Shown here: positions 9,444 through 19,712 of the stretch, in pieces
How the letters are laid out: each line of letters begins with the position of its first letter
Numbering within the stretch: the stretch's first letter is position 1
Assembly (NCBI GenBank): GCA_029298735.1
Contig: JANSLP010000271.1
Span: 1 to 43,944, forward strand
Direction of reading: 5' to 3'
Length of the DNA: 43,944 nt
From: Ophiostoma sp. CBS 140.51
Lineage: Eukaryota; Ascomycota; Sordariomycetes; Ophiostomatales; Ophiostomataceae
Translations under genes and position numbers: made by a program
The notes under the pieces: model-generated
What the model saw: only the letters and a program-made list of their open reading frames with translations
Database searches by the model: none
What the model was told of the DNA's origin: nothing

Positions 9444-10697
9444 ATGGCAGACGTCTCGTTTCGTCAGTTTGTGCCCAAGGGCCGGCACCCGCGGCTCGGC
9501 GACGTTCGCTTCGGCGACTTTGACATTTACTCGTGGGTCGACTACGGGCTGCGCGCCCCGTTTGTGCGCGACCTGTGGAACGGCTGGCAGAAGCTGTACG
9601 CCGAGCCGTTTCGAGGCATCACAGCCGACGGGACCGTCGAGACCGGGCTGTTTCCGCTCCGGGCGGAGAACGCGCCCACAGACGCCATGGTCGCAGCAGC
9701 GCGCGCCCTTGTCGAGGCGGCCGCATCGGCTGATGCAACAAGCAAACTGCGGCGGCCCATCGACGCAGACGAGTGGAGGTGCTGGATGAACCCCGAGTTT
9801 TATTTTGCGCAAAAGGGGCTGCGGTTCGAAGAGCACCCTGACACGCTATACGAAGCTGCCCTCGGCCTCATGGAAGCATCGTTGTCGCCCCAGGGCTATG
9901 CCAAGACGCTGGCCTGCATGCGGACCAACCACTTTCTGGGTGAGCTGGTGGGCGCCGGCCACCTGATGAACGAAAAGAGTTACAATTTCATTCTGTTTGG
10001 CGAGCCGTCTACGACGGACCCCTGGGGCTGGTCCGTCTGGGGCCACCACTTGTCGCTATGCGTGTTTGTCGTGGACCGGCAAATGGTCGTGGCGCCCGTG
10101 TTTTTTGGGTGCGAACCCAGCACAATCGACGCTGGCCCCTATGCAGGAACGCAGCTGTTTGCCGACGAGATGCGGCTGGCGACGCGCATGATGCAGACAT
10201 TGACGCCGGAAGAGAGGGAAGTGGTCGTGGCCTACGATGTGCTCGACCACCCGGACATGCCCGAGGGCTTCCCGCACCCGGCGGATGGTCGCAACCTTGC
10301 CGGCGCGTACGAGGACAACCGAGTAATTCCTTATGCGGACGGCGTGGTGGCTACGTTTAGTGAGGCTGCCCAGCAGGCGGTGTTGGATCTCGTGGAAAAC
10401 TTTATTGCGTTTCTCCCGCACGGCCCCTTGGAGGCCAAAATGGACGACGTTCGGAAGCACCTGCCGCAAACCCACCTGATGTGGATGGGCCGTTTTGAAT
10501 CGACGGACGTCTTCCACTTCCGTATCCATAGCCCCGTTCTGATATGTGAGTTTGACCACGAGTGCGGCATGTACCTGATCAACGACACGCCGGGCCGGTT
10601 CCACGTGCACACCGTGGTGCGCACGCCCAACGGTAACGACTATGGCAAGGAGCTGCTGCGGCAGTGGAGGGCGTTGTTGTCGAATGACAGGACATGA
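9444..10697 (+). CDS. DUF3500 family protein
   Basis: An uninterrupted 417-residue ORF starts at an ATG in good context (ACCATGGCA). Recognisable blocks match my memory of the DUF3500 family: WGWSVWGHHLSLCVFVV followed by VVAPVFFGCEPSTID near residues 195-230, and the C-terminal FDHECGMYLINDTPGRFHVHTVVRTPNG with several conserved His. The family has no settled biochemical function. The dense His/Asp/Glu content (GHHLSL, FDHECG, RFHVHTVVR) could support a metal site, which is inference. There is no signal peptide. It is divergent from the CMD-like gene, and its position among oxygenases and hydrolases suggests an enzymatic step in the same pathway. Confidence 0.82.
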   Translation: MADVSFRQFVPKGRHPRLGDVRFGDFDIYSWVDYGLRAPFVRDLWNGWQKLYAEPFRGITADGTVETGLFPLRAENAPTDAMVAAARALVEAAASADATSKLRRPIDADEWRCWMNPEFYFAQKGLRFEEHPDTLYEAALGLMEASLSPQGYAKTLACMRTNHFLGELVGAGHLMNEKSYNFILFGEPSTTDPWGWSVWGHHLSLCVFVVDRQMVVAPVFFGCEPSTIDAGPYAGTQLFADEMRLATRMMQTLTPEEREVVVAYDVLDHPDMPEGFPHPADGRNLAGAYEDNRVIPYADGVVATFSEAAQQAVLDLVENFIAFLPHGPLEAKMDDVRKHLPQTHLMWMGRFESTDVFHFRIHSPVLICEFDHECGMYLINDTPGRFHVHTVVRTPNGNDYGKELLRQWRALLSNDRT

Positions 10698-10827
10698 TGG
10701 GTGGAAGCAGAATATTAGATTGAGAAGAACATGTGTATTCCCATACGGACTGTTGCTTAGATACAGTGAATGTTGTTGTTTTTACCAATTTCATGGAGAG
10801 ACCCGAAATAACTTCAGTTGATGACGA

Positions 10828-13528
10828 CTACACCGACGCCAGCAAACTGAGCAGCTGCAGAAACACCTTGGCCATCTCGCTGCCCGCCCGCGCCATGCGT
10901 GCCTGGCCCAGCTGGAACTCGCGCGACGCGCCGAGACACCAGAAACACAGGCTGGCAAAAAAGAGGGCGTGCGTATAGTGCGGCGCTTGGACCTCACATA
11001 CGTCGCGAGAGTTGTTCTCGGACAAGGAGGCATCCTCGTCGGTCTGGGTATGACTTACACCTTCCGTGCGCATACGCAGTGCTAAGTGCAAAATCTGCCG
11101 CGCGTGCCACAGCGCCTTGCGCTTGTCGTCATCGGACCGGAACAGGCGGCGGGGGGGCTCGTCTCCTTTCCCCTGGCTCCGTTGGAACAGCCGGCTCTTT
11201 GCAAAGTCTTGGATGCTCAAGAGACTGGCATGCATGTTGAGATGGGCGGCGTGGAACAAAATCATGGTGTTGGCCGACGGCACCACGTCGTGGGCGCAGC
11301 GCCAGTTGTGTAGGCTGTGCTCATAGAAGGCTTGTTGCCAGAGCGTGTCTGACGACCTGGGCATTGTCCCGTTTTCACCCTGGGCAAACGACGGCAGGTC
11401 GTGGTAGGCAGCTTGGGACGTAGCCAGCACCAGGGCACACAGCGTAAGCTTGCTCAACGACACGGAGTAGATGCGTAGACCAGGGCTGCTCGCAGACAGG
11501 ATGGATTGCAGGTGGCGGGAGAGCACCTCGTCTTGGGGACTTGCCTGGGACGCCATCACAGATGGCATCTTGGACAGGGCAGCGGATGAGGATACGGGGT
11601 AAAACACTGGAGGCCGGTGAATGATGACAACACGGTAGCACTCGAGCATGTAAAGGGAATGGACGAGTCTGGCATGGAAGAGACCGTCAGCTTCGTAAGG
11701 AGTGAAATCTGTAGTTCGACATGGAGGCCTACCTCATTCGTTCCTCTTCCGGTACGTCGGGGTTTCGATACCACAAGCCAGAGTCTTGCACAATCTATAG
11801 ATGCCATTTGTTTAAATACTATCAGCTGGTGTATTGGAGAGGATGGTCAGGGCCTAGGAATAGTGAGAATCCCTACCCGCAGCATTTCAAAGTGGAAGAC
11901 TTCAATTAGCTCGTAGTGCCGTTTGTTGCCGCTTAGGTAGCCAAACAACTGCAATGCGATGAACTGTTCTTCGTGTTAGCCTGGTACAGCTTTTATATCC
12001 CGGATCATGAGAGTAGGACACGTACCGTCTTGATGAGTGGAACCCGGGCCGTCTTTTCGATAGGCCGTGTCGCGTGTACCTACTCGTGTTAGATTGGCCT
12101 TCGTTTGTGCTACTTGGCGCTTATTGCCACAGAGACACACCTTTGTCAACAGCTTCCGCCGCGCCATCTCACACAGCCACGTCGCAATCTTAACGGCGCC
12201 AGCCGTGCTACAGTACAGCCCGCCCACGGCGGCCATGGCAAGATACAGCTCGGGCGGCGTGAAGCGTTTGATCGTAAAGGCGCGGAAGCACTCGAACGTA
12301 TCGGCGATGTGCTGCTCAAAAAGGTCCAAAAACGTGTCTAGGACCACGCGGTCCGGCTCGGCCCACTCGCTGGTCGACAGGTTATCGAGCCACTGTTGGT
12401 TGGCATGGCGGGCACGGGGCGAGGCGGGGCGAGATAGCAGGTGGGCATTCGACAGGTTCTGCAGGTTTTCGTAGGCGGCGGCGATGCGGCGGGCTTGTGC
12501 GAACGGCTGTGTAGGGTCATTGTCGGTGACGCCGACATCTTCGTGATCCGTGGCATCGTGCGGACAAAAAACACTTGGCCAGCTGGAGGCCCCAAGCAAA
12601 TCAATGTGACGCTGCTCGCTCACGGAAAAGGGAGCATCCAGCCAGCACGACAGTTCCTGTGGCACAAAGTCGAAGCCGTGGGTACTGCGTGTCGTGTCTG
12701 AGTTCTGTGGGGAGTGACTATCAGCATCTGTACTGGGCAAAGAGAGGAGTAAGATGGGGCACGAAGGGTGGTTTCACACGCACGGATAAGACGGCCGACA
12801 GGGCGCTGTCGTCGCCGTGAATATAGCCCTCGGTCAGAGAAGAGATTGGAGCCATGGGGACAGTGGGCTGACGCAAGAACCCGTAGTCGGGGAAAAGCAG
12901 GCACTGGGAGCCATCATCTTGTTGTGCATTGTAGGGTGCAGCCGGGTCCAATGGAAGTTGCCCCTGATTGTGGTCAGGAAGAAGCTGTGCCGGAAAGTGC
13001 TGTTGGTTCGGACTCGGACCCGCTACACGCTCGCTGTCTGGTAGCACGCTGCTCGGCGGCGTGTGGTCCGCGTGTACGCTTTTCTGGCCCATGTCCAACC
13101 GCCGGTCAAGCACCGCGTGGGACGGCCGCACGTATTTGCACGGAATGCCCCGGGCTACGCACCGCGGACACGGCGGCTGGTCCATGGTACACCGCACCTT
13201 GCTGTAATGGCAGGCATCACAGGCGACGACAGTTCGCTGCCGTTTTCCGCCACCTCTTCCGTGACCGCCGTTGGCGGCCAGGGTCGGGTGGCTCGCTTCA
13301 AGATGGCGCTTGTACGTGTCGCTGCGAGCAAACTGTTTGGCGCAGTGCTCGCACGTATGTGGTTTGTCGTTGGTGTCTGTGGAGCACGGGGTTAGAGAGC
13401 AGATCCAAGGGAAATGGTAAAACCCGGGGGAAGGACGCACGCCGTCGGCTGTGCCGGATCAGGTGCTCTTTGCGAGAAAAGACGCGGCTACACACGCCGC
13501 AGCGCAGATCCGGTCGTGTGTCGTCCAT
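10828..13528 (-). CDS. Transcription factor with two C2H2 fingers, a Zn2Cys6 cluster and a Fungal_trans domain
   Basis: Seven exons (13528-13441, 13376-12780, 12727-12141, 12079-12026, 11963-11877, 11794-11733, 11668-10828) give 771 residues with frame kept throughout. Finger 1 is C10-x2-C13-x12-H26-x3-H30, finger 2 is C38-x2-C41-x12-H54-x4-H59, joined by the linker TNDKPHT. A perfect Zn2Cys6 pattern, C-x2-C-x6-C-x6-C-x2-C-x6-C, spans residues 82-109 (ACDACHYSKVRC...). The remainder is a Fungal_trans-like helical region: FEQHIADTFECFRAFTIKRF, LAMAAVGGLYCSTAG, a YLSGNKRHYELIEVFHFEML segment and ERMRLVHSLYMLECYRVV. This is the most likely pathway-specific regulator of the cluster. It is divergent from the P450. 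A 12-bp palindrome with CGGCCG and a CGG-N4-CCG site lie just upstream, so self-regulation is possible. Confidence 0.9.
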
Positions 13529-13595
13529 TGTTGACGGTAGGCGAGAGAGACTGTGTATCTGGGAAAACCTGGGGAAGGCGAAATGGAGAACCGGT

Positions 13596-13607
13596 CCTCG
13601 GCCGAGG
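13596..13607. promoter_or_regulatory. Perfect 12-bp palindrome CCTCGGCCGAGG
   Basis: The palindrome contains abutting CGG and CCG and lies 68 bases before the ATG of the Zn2Cys6 regulator. It could be an autoregulatory site. Inference from sequence only. Confidence 0.35.
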
Positions 13608-13723
13608 GGGAAGGATGGGGAGCCGGTCAACATATATGAAGAGAAAACAGGCACTGGAACTAAAATCAGGGCAAGCCAAAGAGGGGGTGGATTAGCCGAT
13701 GTGGAATTGGCGTGAGAAGTCGT

Positions 13724-13733
13724 CGGCTCTCCG
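13724..13733. promoter_or_regulatory. CGG-N4-CCG element in regulator/P450 promoter
   Basis: CGGCTCTCCG lies 196 bases before the regulator ATG and 585 before the P450 ATG. Candidate Zn2Cys6 site. Confidence 0.4.
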
Positions 13734-14200
13734 CATTTTAACGTCCTCGACGATGAGTCTCCACCCGCACCCGTCTCTGTCTCAGTGGGCTCCACTACGA
13801 CGACGTTCGCTGGATAGGATCAACTGCCATCCGAAGGTAAGTTGATCAGTATTGTCCATATTCGTGATAAATTGCTGCCGACAGTAACAATCATAATGTC
13901 AGAGATGACTCCCAACGGTTAGGTGTCGGATAGGGTGGCTGGCCAACTGCACGTGTTCCATCGCCACGGCACAGAGTGACACGCTCGGCAGGGAGAGGCA
14001 TGGATTCTGGTAGCCCTTTGTGACAAAACGTAGTAAGTAAAAGGAAAGCATATTTGAAATCATGCCGTAGTGGTGTACACACCAACGTCTCCCTCATCTT
14101 CACCCCCAGATTTCCGGTGGCTCCGTCTCTTTGATTGTTTTGCTGCCGTGGTTTTGATTTGTTTCTTGCTGAAACAGGTGCCCATCGATCACTCCTGTAT

Positions 14201-14206
14201 TATATA
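14201..14206 (+). promoter_or_regulatory. TATA-like box before the P450
   Basis: TATATA lies within GTATTATATAGCC, about 112 bases before the P450 ATG, a usual distance for a fungal core promoter. Confidence 0.4.
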
Positions 14207-14317
14207 GCCATGCCTCAAGAAGAGAGTAGATGATAGGTGGACGAGCTGACGTTCTCGCTTGGCCACCCCCTTTGCTTTTTTTTTTTTCAGCAAACTGTCA
14301 TCCGGTGCACTGCCATC

Positions 14318-15845
14318 ATGAACCTGACAATGGATCTTCTAAGCCATACGACTTGGTTGGCATGCAGCATACTCGTCTACGGGCTGCTTCTTGCCGTCCA
14401 TCGTGTTTTTTTCCATCCCCTACGCACGTACCCTGGCCCCCTCTTGGGCAAGCTGACGAGCCTGTACATGACGGCCACGACGGCTCTGGGCCACAACACC
14501 TACACCCGCTTCGACTTGCACCGCAAGTATGGCCCGGTGGTGCGCACAGGGCCCAACGAGCTCTCCTTTGCCGACCAGGACACTATCAAAGCCATTTACG
14601 GCCAGAGCTCCGAGCCGTGCCTCAAAGCGCCGTCCTTTTACAAGGGCTTTACCATGACCGGCACCGAGTCCGTCTTCAGTTCCACGGACCGCGACCTGCA
14701 TGTGCGCATGCGCCGCTTGTTGTCGAACGGTTTCTCGCAAAAAGGCGTGGTCCATTTTGAGACGGACATTGCCAGCCTAGTTGAGCGGTACCTGCGCATT
14801 GTCGGCGACGCCGCTGGGGCGCCGCTAGATCTCTACGACCTGACACACCACCTCTTTCTCGACATTACGAGCCACCTCGCCTTTGCCCGCAGCTTTGACG
14901 CACTAAGCGGCCGGCCGCATCAGGCGGCCGCTGACATTGACACGTACTTTGCTGTGTGCCCCATGTTTGGCCAACTGCCGCTGGCGCGGTACCTACCATT
15001 TGGGCCGTTCCGGGCGGCGCGCGAGGCACAACCGCGCATCATCCGGTCAGTGCAGGCGAGCATCGACGCCTTTCGCGAGCAACTTCGCCAGGGCACAGCC
15101 GACAACGGCTTGCTGTGGCACATGGTTGAGGCCAAGGACAGCGAGTCGGATACGCGCTTCTCAGACCTCGAGATGATTGAGAATTCCGTCATTTTCATCA
15201 TTGCCGGCAGCGGCACGTCTGCCACGACGGTACTGTACCTGCTCTACGAGATGGCCAAGCGGCCTGCCCTACAACAACGCCTAGTGGACGAAGTCCGCCA
15301 AGCGTTTCCCGACTCGACCGTGTTCCCGGACTATGACGTGGCAAACAAGCTGGTGAGTCCGTCAAGAATCCCATCATACATTAACAGCACACACCGCTAA
15401 CTAACAGCCTTTCCTCAATTGTGTCCTCCAGGAAACGCTCCGCCTGCGCGGCCCCCTGCAGTCCGTCGCTCCGCGCGTATCCCCCGGCAAGGTCATTGGC
15501 AAGGCATTTGTGCCGGCCGGAGTCGTCGTGTCCAATCTCCAGTACGCCACTCACCGCGACCCCGATGTCTTTGCCGATCCCCTCACGTTTCAGCCCCAGC
15601 GCTGGGAGGACGCCACGCCGGCTATGAAGACCATGGCACGGCCTTTCAACATTGGCCCGCGCAACTGCATCGGCATGCACCTTGCCCGTGTCCAGATGCT
15701 GCTGACCGTCTGTGTCTTGTACCAGCGGTTCGACTTGTCGCTAGACCTGCGGACCACGGACGCGATGATGGAGATGCGCGATCTCGGGCTGATGGCTCCG
15801 GTGGGCAAGCAGCTGTGGATGCGTGCCGTACCGCGGTCTGTATGA
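14318..15845 (+). CDS. Cytochrome P450 monooxygenase (microsomal, class II type)
   Basis: Two exons, 14318-15352 and 15408-15845, encode 490 residues; the 55-bp intron has GTGAGT and a CTAAC branch before AACAG. A hydrophobic N-terminal anchor (WLACSILVYGLLLAV) is followed by FFHPLRTYPGPLLGKL, typical of ER-bound fungal P450s. The I-helix motif is AGSGTSATT, the ExxR motif is ETLR (354-357), the PERF-like motif is FQPQRW, and the heme loop is FNIGPRNCIG with Cys near 432. The GPVVRTGPNELSF block is shared with many fungal metabolite P450s of the pisatin demethylase/benzoate hydroxylase type. It should oxidise a cluster intermediate with a P450 reductase; the substrate cannot be read. It is divergent from the regulator gene. 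Confidence 0.93.
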
Positions 15846-16118
15846 GTTCAGACATGTTACAGATTCTAAAAGCTGCTACGTTGAACTACAATTGTACCGC
15901 CCGGTAAGCGTCGGTCGTATTATTGTCCTTACGTTCCCGTTAAAAGGTCAGTTTTGTTGTCTTGGGCCTGTTTGTGAGGCCCAATGGGGCCTATATCGTA
16001 ACAACGTGGTAATAAAAGTATATAGTACGGAATAATAGTCAAATGGCTAAACGCATAGGTACAGCATGTACAATCACAATAATAATGAGTCCTCTCACTC
16101 TTCATATCCATCCACCAC

Positions 16119-17699
16119 TTAGGCCATGAACCGGAAGCGAGGGTCCTTGGCGGTCAACACGCCATCCGTAATGTACTCCTGTCCGTGGCCGTGGTTGTCC
16201 AGCGTGGTGATGCGGCCACTGATGCGGTCACGACGGCGGTTCTCGTAGCGCATCCACATACCATACGAGAAGCATAGGACAATGGCCAGGACGGCAAACG
16301 CCAGGTTGACTCTGAGGGCCGTAATGTAGCGCGGAGCCTCGGCGTTGATGAAATTGTTGCTAACCAAGAAACCCGACAGGTTGCCCATGGGGATGAGCAG
16401 GCCAATGGTGAAGGCCCGAGAGTTCATGTTGGGCAGGTTGGAGACACACCACGACGAGAACAGGGGTGAAACGGGGTAGGCGCCGACGGTCGTCAAGAAG
16501 AGGGCGACGTAACTGGCAGCCAGGTTGTCGACATCAATGGTGATGAGGACAACGTAGCCAATAGTAGTGACCAAGAGAGCAGCACACAGGTGCAGGCCAC
16601 GCTCACGGAAACGGTCCGACGAGAAGCACCAGGCGACCAAGAAGACGGCAGCAGTCAGAGCGGGAGCAACAGTGTACAAGTTCGTCTTGGCGGTACCATA
16701 GCCCAAACGGGCCACCATGGGCGCCAAGAAGTTGTTGTTGGAGGCCAACGGAACCGAAATGCTGAAGCAGATGAGGATGCGCACATAGGTGTGCCAGCTC
16801 TTGAGCTCAATCAGCGCCTGGCTCCAGCTAAACTTGCCGTCGACCTCGTCCACGGAGTCGGACAGCTGGCGGGCCACACCGGCGGCCTTTTCCTCGGCCG
16901 TCAAGAAGTGGGCCGAGGTCAGTCTCCGCGGGATATAGAGGCACATGACAATAGCAAAGAAGACAGTCAGAGAGCCCTCGATAATAAAGAGGTACGACCA
17001 GCCGTGGAGGCGGGTAGCGTTGATCTGGAAGGTGCCGTAGGCCAGCAGACCACCGAAAGCCGAGGCGATGACGTTGGAGGCAAAGAAGAGACCAATGCGG
17101 CTGGCAATGTCGGCACGCGTCCAAAAGCCGGACATGTAAATGACGACCGACGCTAGGAAACCAGACTCAAAGACACCGATAAACAAACGGAATGCAAGCA
17201 GTTGACCAAAGTTCTTGGCGAAAGCCGTAGCAATCGAGAAGGACCCAAAGAACACCATCATGCCCGTCAGGCTGTACTTGGCCGTGATGAGACGCGTGAT
17301 GATGGCCATGCCGGGACCACACAGGACGTAGGGGATGTAGTAGTAGGTCAGGATCTGGTTGTATTGGTTGCCCACGAGGCCCAGGTCCTTTTCGAGGCCG
17401 TCCGTTTTGGCATTGCCCAAGTTGGCGCGGTCAAGGGAACTACTCTGTTAGCAATGATGAAGATAAAGTGAAGGCAGTGGTAGTGGTACTCACTTCAAGA
17501 GGTACATGATGCCTAGACACGGAATGAGACGAATGTCGCACTTCCACAGGAACCGACGGACAACGGCCGGGTCGTGCTCCGGCGGTGCCACCTCGACCTT
17601 GCCGGCCTGAGCCTCGTCGGCGAGCTCGGCATTGCTGATGGTGTTGTCGGTGCTAGGCTGGGCGTCTTCCACCATTTGGATTGGGATGTCGGACTTCAT
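16119..17699 (-). CDS. Dal5-type MFS transporter (anion:cation symporter family)
   Basis: Two exons (17699-17494 and 17439-16119) encode 508 residues with about 12 membrane segments. The intron 17440-17493 starts GTGAGT; using the acceptor GTAG restores LLNSLDRANLGNAKTDGLEKDL, the signature after helix 1 of the Dal5/ACS branch. Further blocks are YYYIPYVLCGPGMAI, RLFIGVFESGFLASVVIYMSGFW, RADIASRIGLFF and the C-terminal PPLFSSWC-like helix. The family imports organic anions such as allantoate, nicotinate and other carboxylates. An importer, rather than a drug-efflux type, favours a catabolic role for the cluster. The N-terminal tail is acidic and polar. It is divergent from the alpha/beta-hydrolase with a 1-kb shared promoter. 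Confidence 0.9.
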
Positions 17700-18692
17700 G
17701 ATGTGTAGTGTTTGAAAAATGATGGGAGAAGATAAAAAAGAAAGAAGAAGAATTGACAATTCGATGATAGCAAGAAGCCTTCCTGGGGAAGTCGGGTTTA
17801 ATACCAGTGCCCAGAGTAGGACAAAAAAAGATCGCCAGCAAGACCGACAGAGAACAGACCACAAAGGGACAAGGAACAAGTCAATGCCAAGGTTGTAGGG
17901 TGCAAGTTGCAGAGTGTAGGTGCCGGTCGATGCGTGGACAGATGGGCAGACACAACTCAACACAAGAAGGGCGGCCAAGAATGGACTGAAAATCTCAACA
18001 TGACCACTCCAAAAAATCCCCAGATCCTTCCCACGACAAGGTTCCTGGAGAAACGTTCCCCAGAGTGTGGAGAACCCCAGAGAAGCCCAGGAAGCCAGGA
18101 AGAAAATGAACCAACCCCGGAATATTCCCAATGGACCAGGAGGCTGTAGTGCCGTGTAGCCTCTCTGTACTGTGACCGAAGCACAGTGTGCCAGTTATGG
18201 CAGTGGAGCGTGTTGGCAAGTCAGGAGGGACGGAAAATGTACACAGACTAACGGAAATGTCAGCGCTCTCCACGCGGAGAAGTGATAGGCTACTCCACAT
18301 AACACGGAAATGGTCATTATTCGTCAACGGTAGACGACCACCTTCCCACTTTCGTGGAAGCTTGCGTGCTACCCTTGTCGACCGTTTGTTGGCGGTCGGA
18401 GTGCCGATGCCGAAATGTTGGAATTGCCATCACGAGGCTTGCATTTGGGGGAAAGAGGAGAAGCTGCAGCTGCATAGTACAGAGCACACATCGGGGAACT
18501 AGGATAACAGATATGCGGCCTTTTCATGTGAATGTGAACACGGTCAAAAGGGCGATCGTCAAGTCAGCAATCCCCGGAAGGAAGCTGCACAAGCAAACAA
18601 GCAGAGTCACAACTGACAGATCACACAGCAAACAGAGTTGATGAACACACATCGAGAGACACCACCACACATCACATCCACCCAACATCAAC
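17700..18692. promoter_or_regulatory. Divergent promoter of MFS transporter and alpha/beta-hydrolase
   Basis: The 993-bp region contains CGG-N4-CCG at 18397-18406 within TCGGAGTGCCGA, which extends the palindrome by one base on each side. The hydrolase leader is A/C-rich, as in expressed fungal genes. No gene seen. Confidence 0.55.
18397..18406. promoter_or_regulatory. CGG-N4-CCG element in transporter/hydrolase promoter
   Basis: CGGAGTGCCG lies 287 bases before the hydrolase ATG and 698 before the transporter ATG. Flanking T and A extend it to TCGG-N4-CCGA. Candidate Zn2Cys6 site. Confidence 0.45.
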
Positions 18693-19712
18693 ATGGCCGC
18701 CATCGACCCAGAGGTGCTGCCCAAGCTCGACCCCAACTTTGTCAAGTTCTTCCAGGACACGTCTGGTGTTCACGTCGCGACACACAAAGTCTCCCTCGAT
18801 GAGATTCGCAAAGATCCGCACAAGTTTGCCTCGCGGTGGTCCCTGAATGCCGTCGAGAAGGGCATTGAGAGAGTGCAAGATCTTCAGATACCGACAAAAG
18901 ATGGAGCCGAGATCACGATCAGGGTCTACTCTCCCGACCCCAAGACAGCCGGCCCTGGTCCTCACCCTGTGCACGTCAACTTCCACGGTGGCGGTTTCGT
19001 CTTTGGCGACCTGACCAACGATGCCGAGTACTGTCTGCACGTCAGAGATACACTTCCTCTAGTCGTGGTCGACGTCGACTACCGCAAGTGCCCAGACGTC
19101 AAGTTTGGCACGAGCATCAAGGACGCATGGGACGCCATCAAGTGGGTGCACGCCAATGCGTCCCAAATCAACACCCGCCCCGACTCCTTGTCCATTGGTG
19201 GCATCTCGGCCGGCGCACAATGTGCCACCATTTGTGCCCACCTAGCCCGTGATGCCGGCCTCCTGTTGAAGCTGGCCATCCTGGCCGTCCCGCCTGGCGA
19301 CATGCACTTCCGCTACAAGTCCGCCTCCGAGTCGCCCTACCCATCTTTTAGCGAGTTTGCGAATGCGCCGATGCTTGGCTGGGAACGCATCCAATACTTT
19401 ATTCCACACGTGTACCCGGAAAACGAACGGGAAGAGCTGTTGCGGACGGTCCCTGCTTATTGGTTCAAGCCAGTGGACGCGCCCAACTTTGCGGGGCTGT
19501 GTCCAACCTTTGTTGTGACAGCCGGCTGTGACCCGCTGCGGGATGAGGGCGAGGCATATGCGCGGAAACTGGTCGAGGCCGGTGTACGCGTCACAACTCG
19601 GCGGTACTTGGGTGTGCCGCACCCGTTTATGCACATGACCAAGGTGCTCCAGCAGGCGGTGGATTATGAAGCGGACTGTGTCGCGCTGTTGAACCAGGCA
19701 CATGACTTGTAG
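18693..19712 (+). CDS. Alpha/beta-hydrolase of the hormone-sensitive-lipase type (Abhydrolase_3)
   Basis: A single exon encodes 339 residues from an ATG in excellent context (CAACATGGCC). Family marks are the oxyanion-hole HGGGF (98-102), the nucleophile elbow GGISAGA with Ser172, the acid in CDPLRDEG (Asp near 280) and the catalytic His310 in GVPHPFMHM. Spacing is normal, so the triad appears intact. Such enzymes hydrolyse small esters, lactones or acetylated alcohols in the cytosol; there is no signal peptide. It marks the right edge of the apparent cluster and is the second esterase-type enzyme in it. Substrate unknown. Confidence 0.92.
   Translation: MAAIDPEVLPKLDPNFVKFFQDTSGVHVATHKVSLDEIRKDPHKFASRWSLNAVEKGIERVQDLQIPTKDGAEITIRVYSPDPKTAGPGPHPVHVNFHGGGFVFGDLTNDAEYCLHVRDTLPLVVVDVDYRKCPDVKFGTSIKDAWDAIKWVHANASQINTRPDSLSIGGISAGAQCATICAHLARDAGLLLKLAILAVPPGDMHFRYKSASESPYPSFSEFANAPMLGWERIQYFIPHVYPENEREELLRTVPAYWFKPVDAPNFAGLCPTFVVTAGCDPLRDEGEAYARKLVEAGVRVTTRRYLGVPHPFMHMTKVLQQAVDYEADCVALLNQAHDL

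Larger units (their letters stand above)
13529..14317. promoter_or_regulatory. Divergent promoter of the C2H2/Zn2Cys6 regulator and the P450
   Basis: The 789-bp region contains a palindrome at 13596-13607, a CGG-N4-CCG element at 13724-13733 and a TATATA box at 14201-14206. A T-rich tract ending in CAG lies shortly before the P450 ATG (14276-14290). No gene seen; an ORF-like stretch on the opposite strand of the regulator is a shadow. Confidence 0.55.

Noticed and set aside
11695..11718. Reading on from 11733 as a frameshift in the regulator gene
   Set aside because: A normal 64-bp intron (11669-11732) with GTAGGC, a GCTGAC branch and CCAG restores the frame as ERMRLVHSLYML, so no break is needed.
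12768..13715. 315-residue plus-strand ORF opposite the zinc-finger regulator
   Set aside because: Arg/Cys/Gly-rich shadow; the minus strand holds intact zinc ligands and introns that fit.
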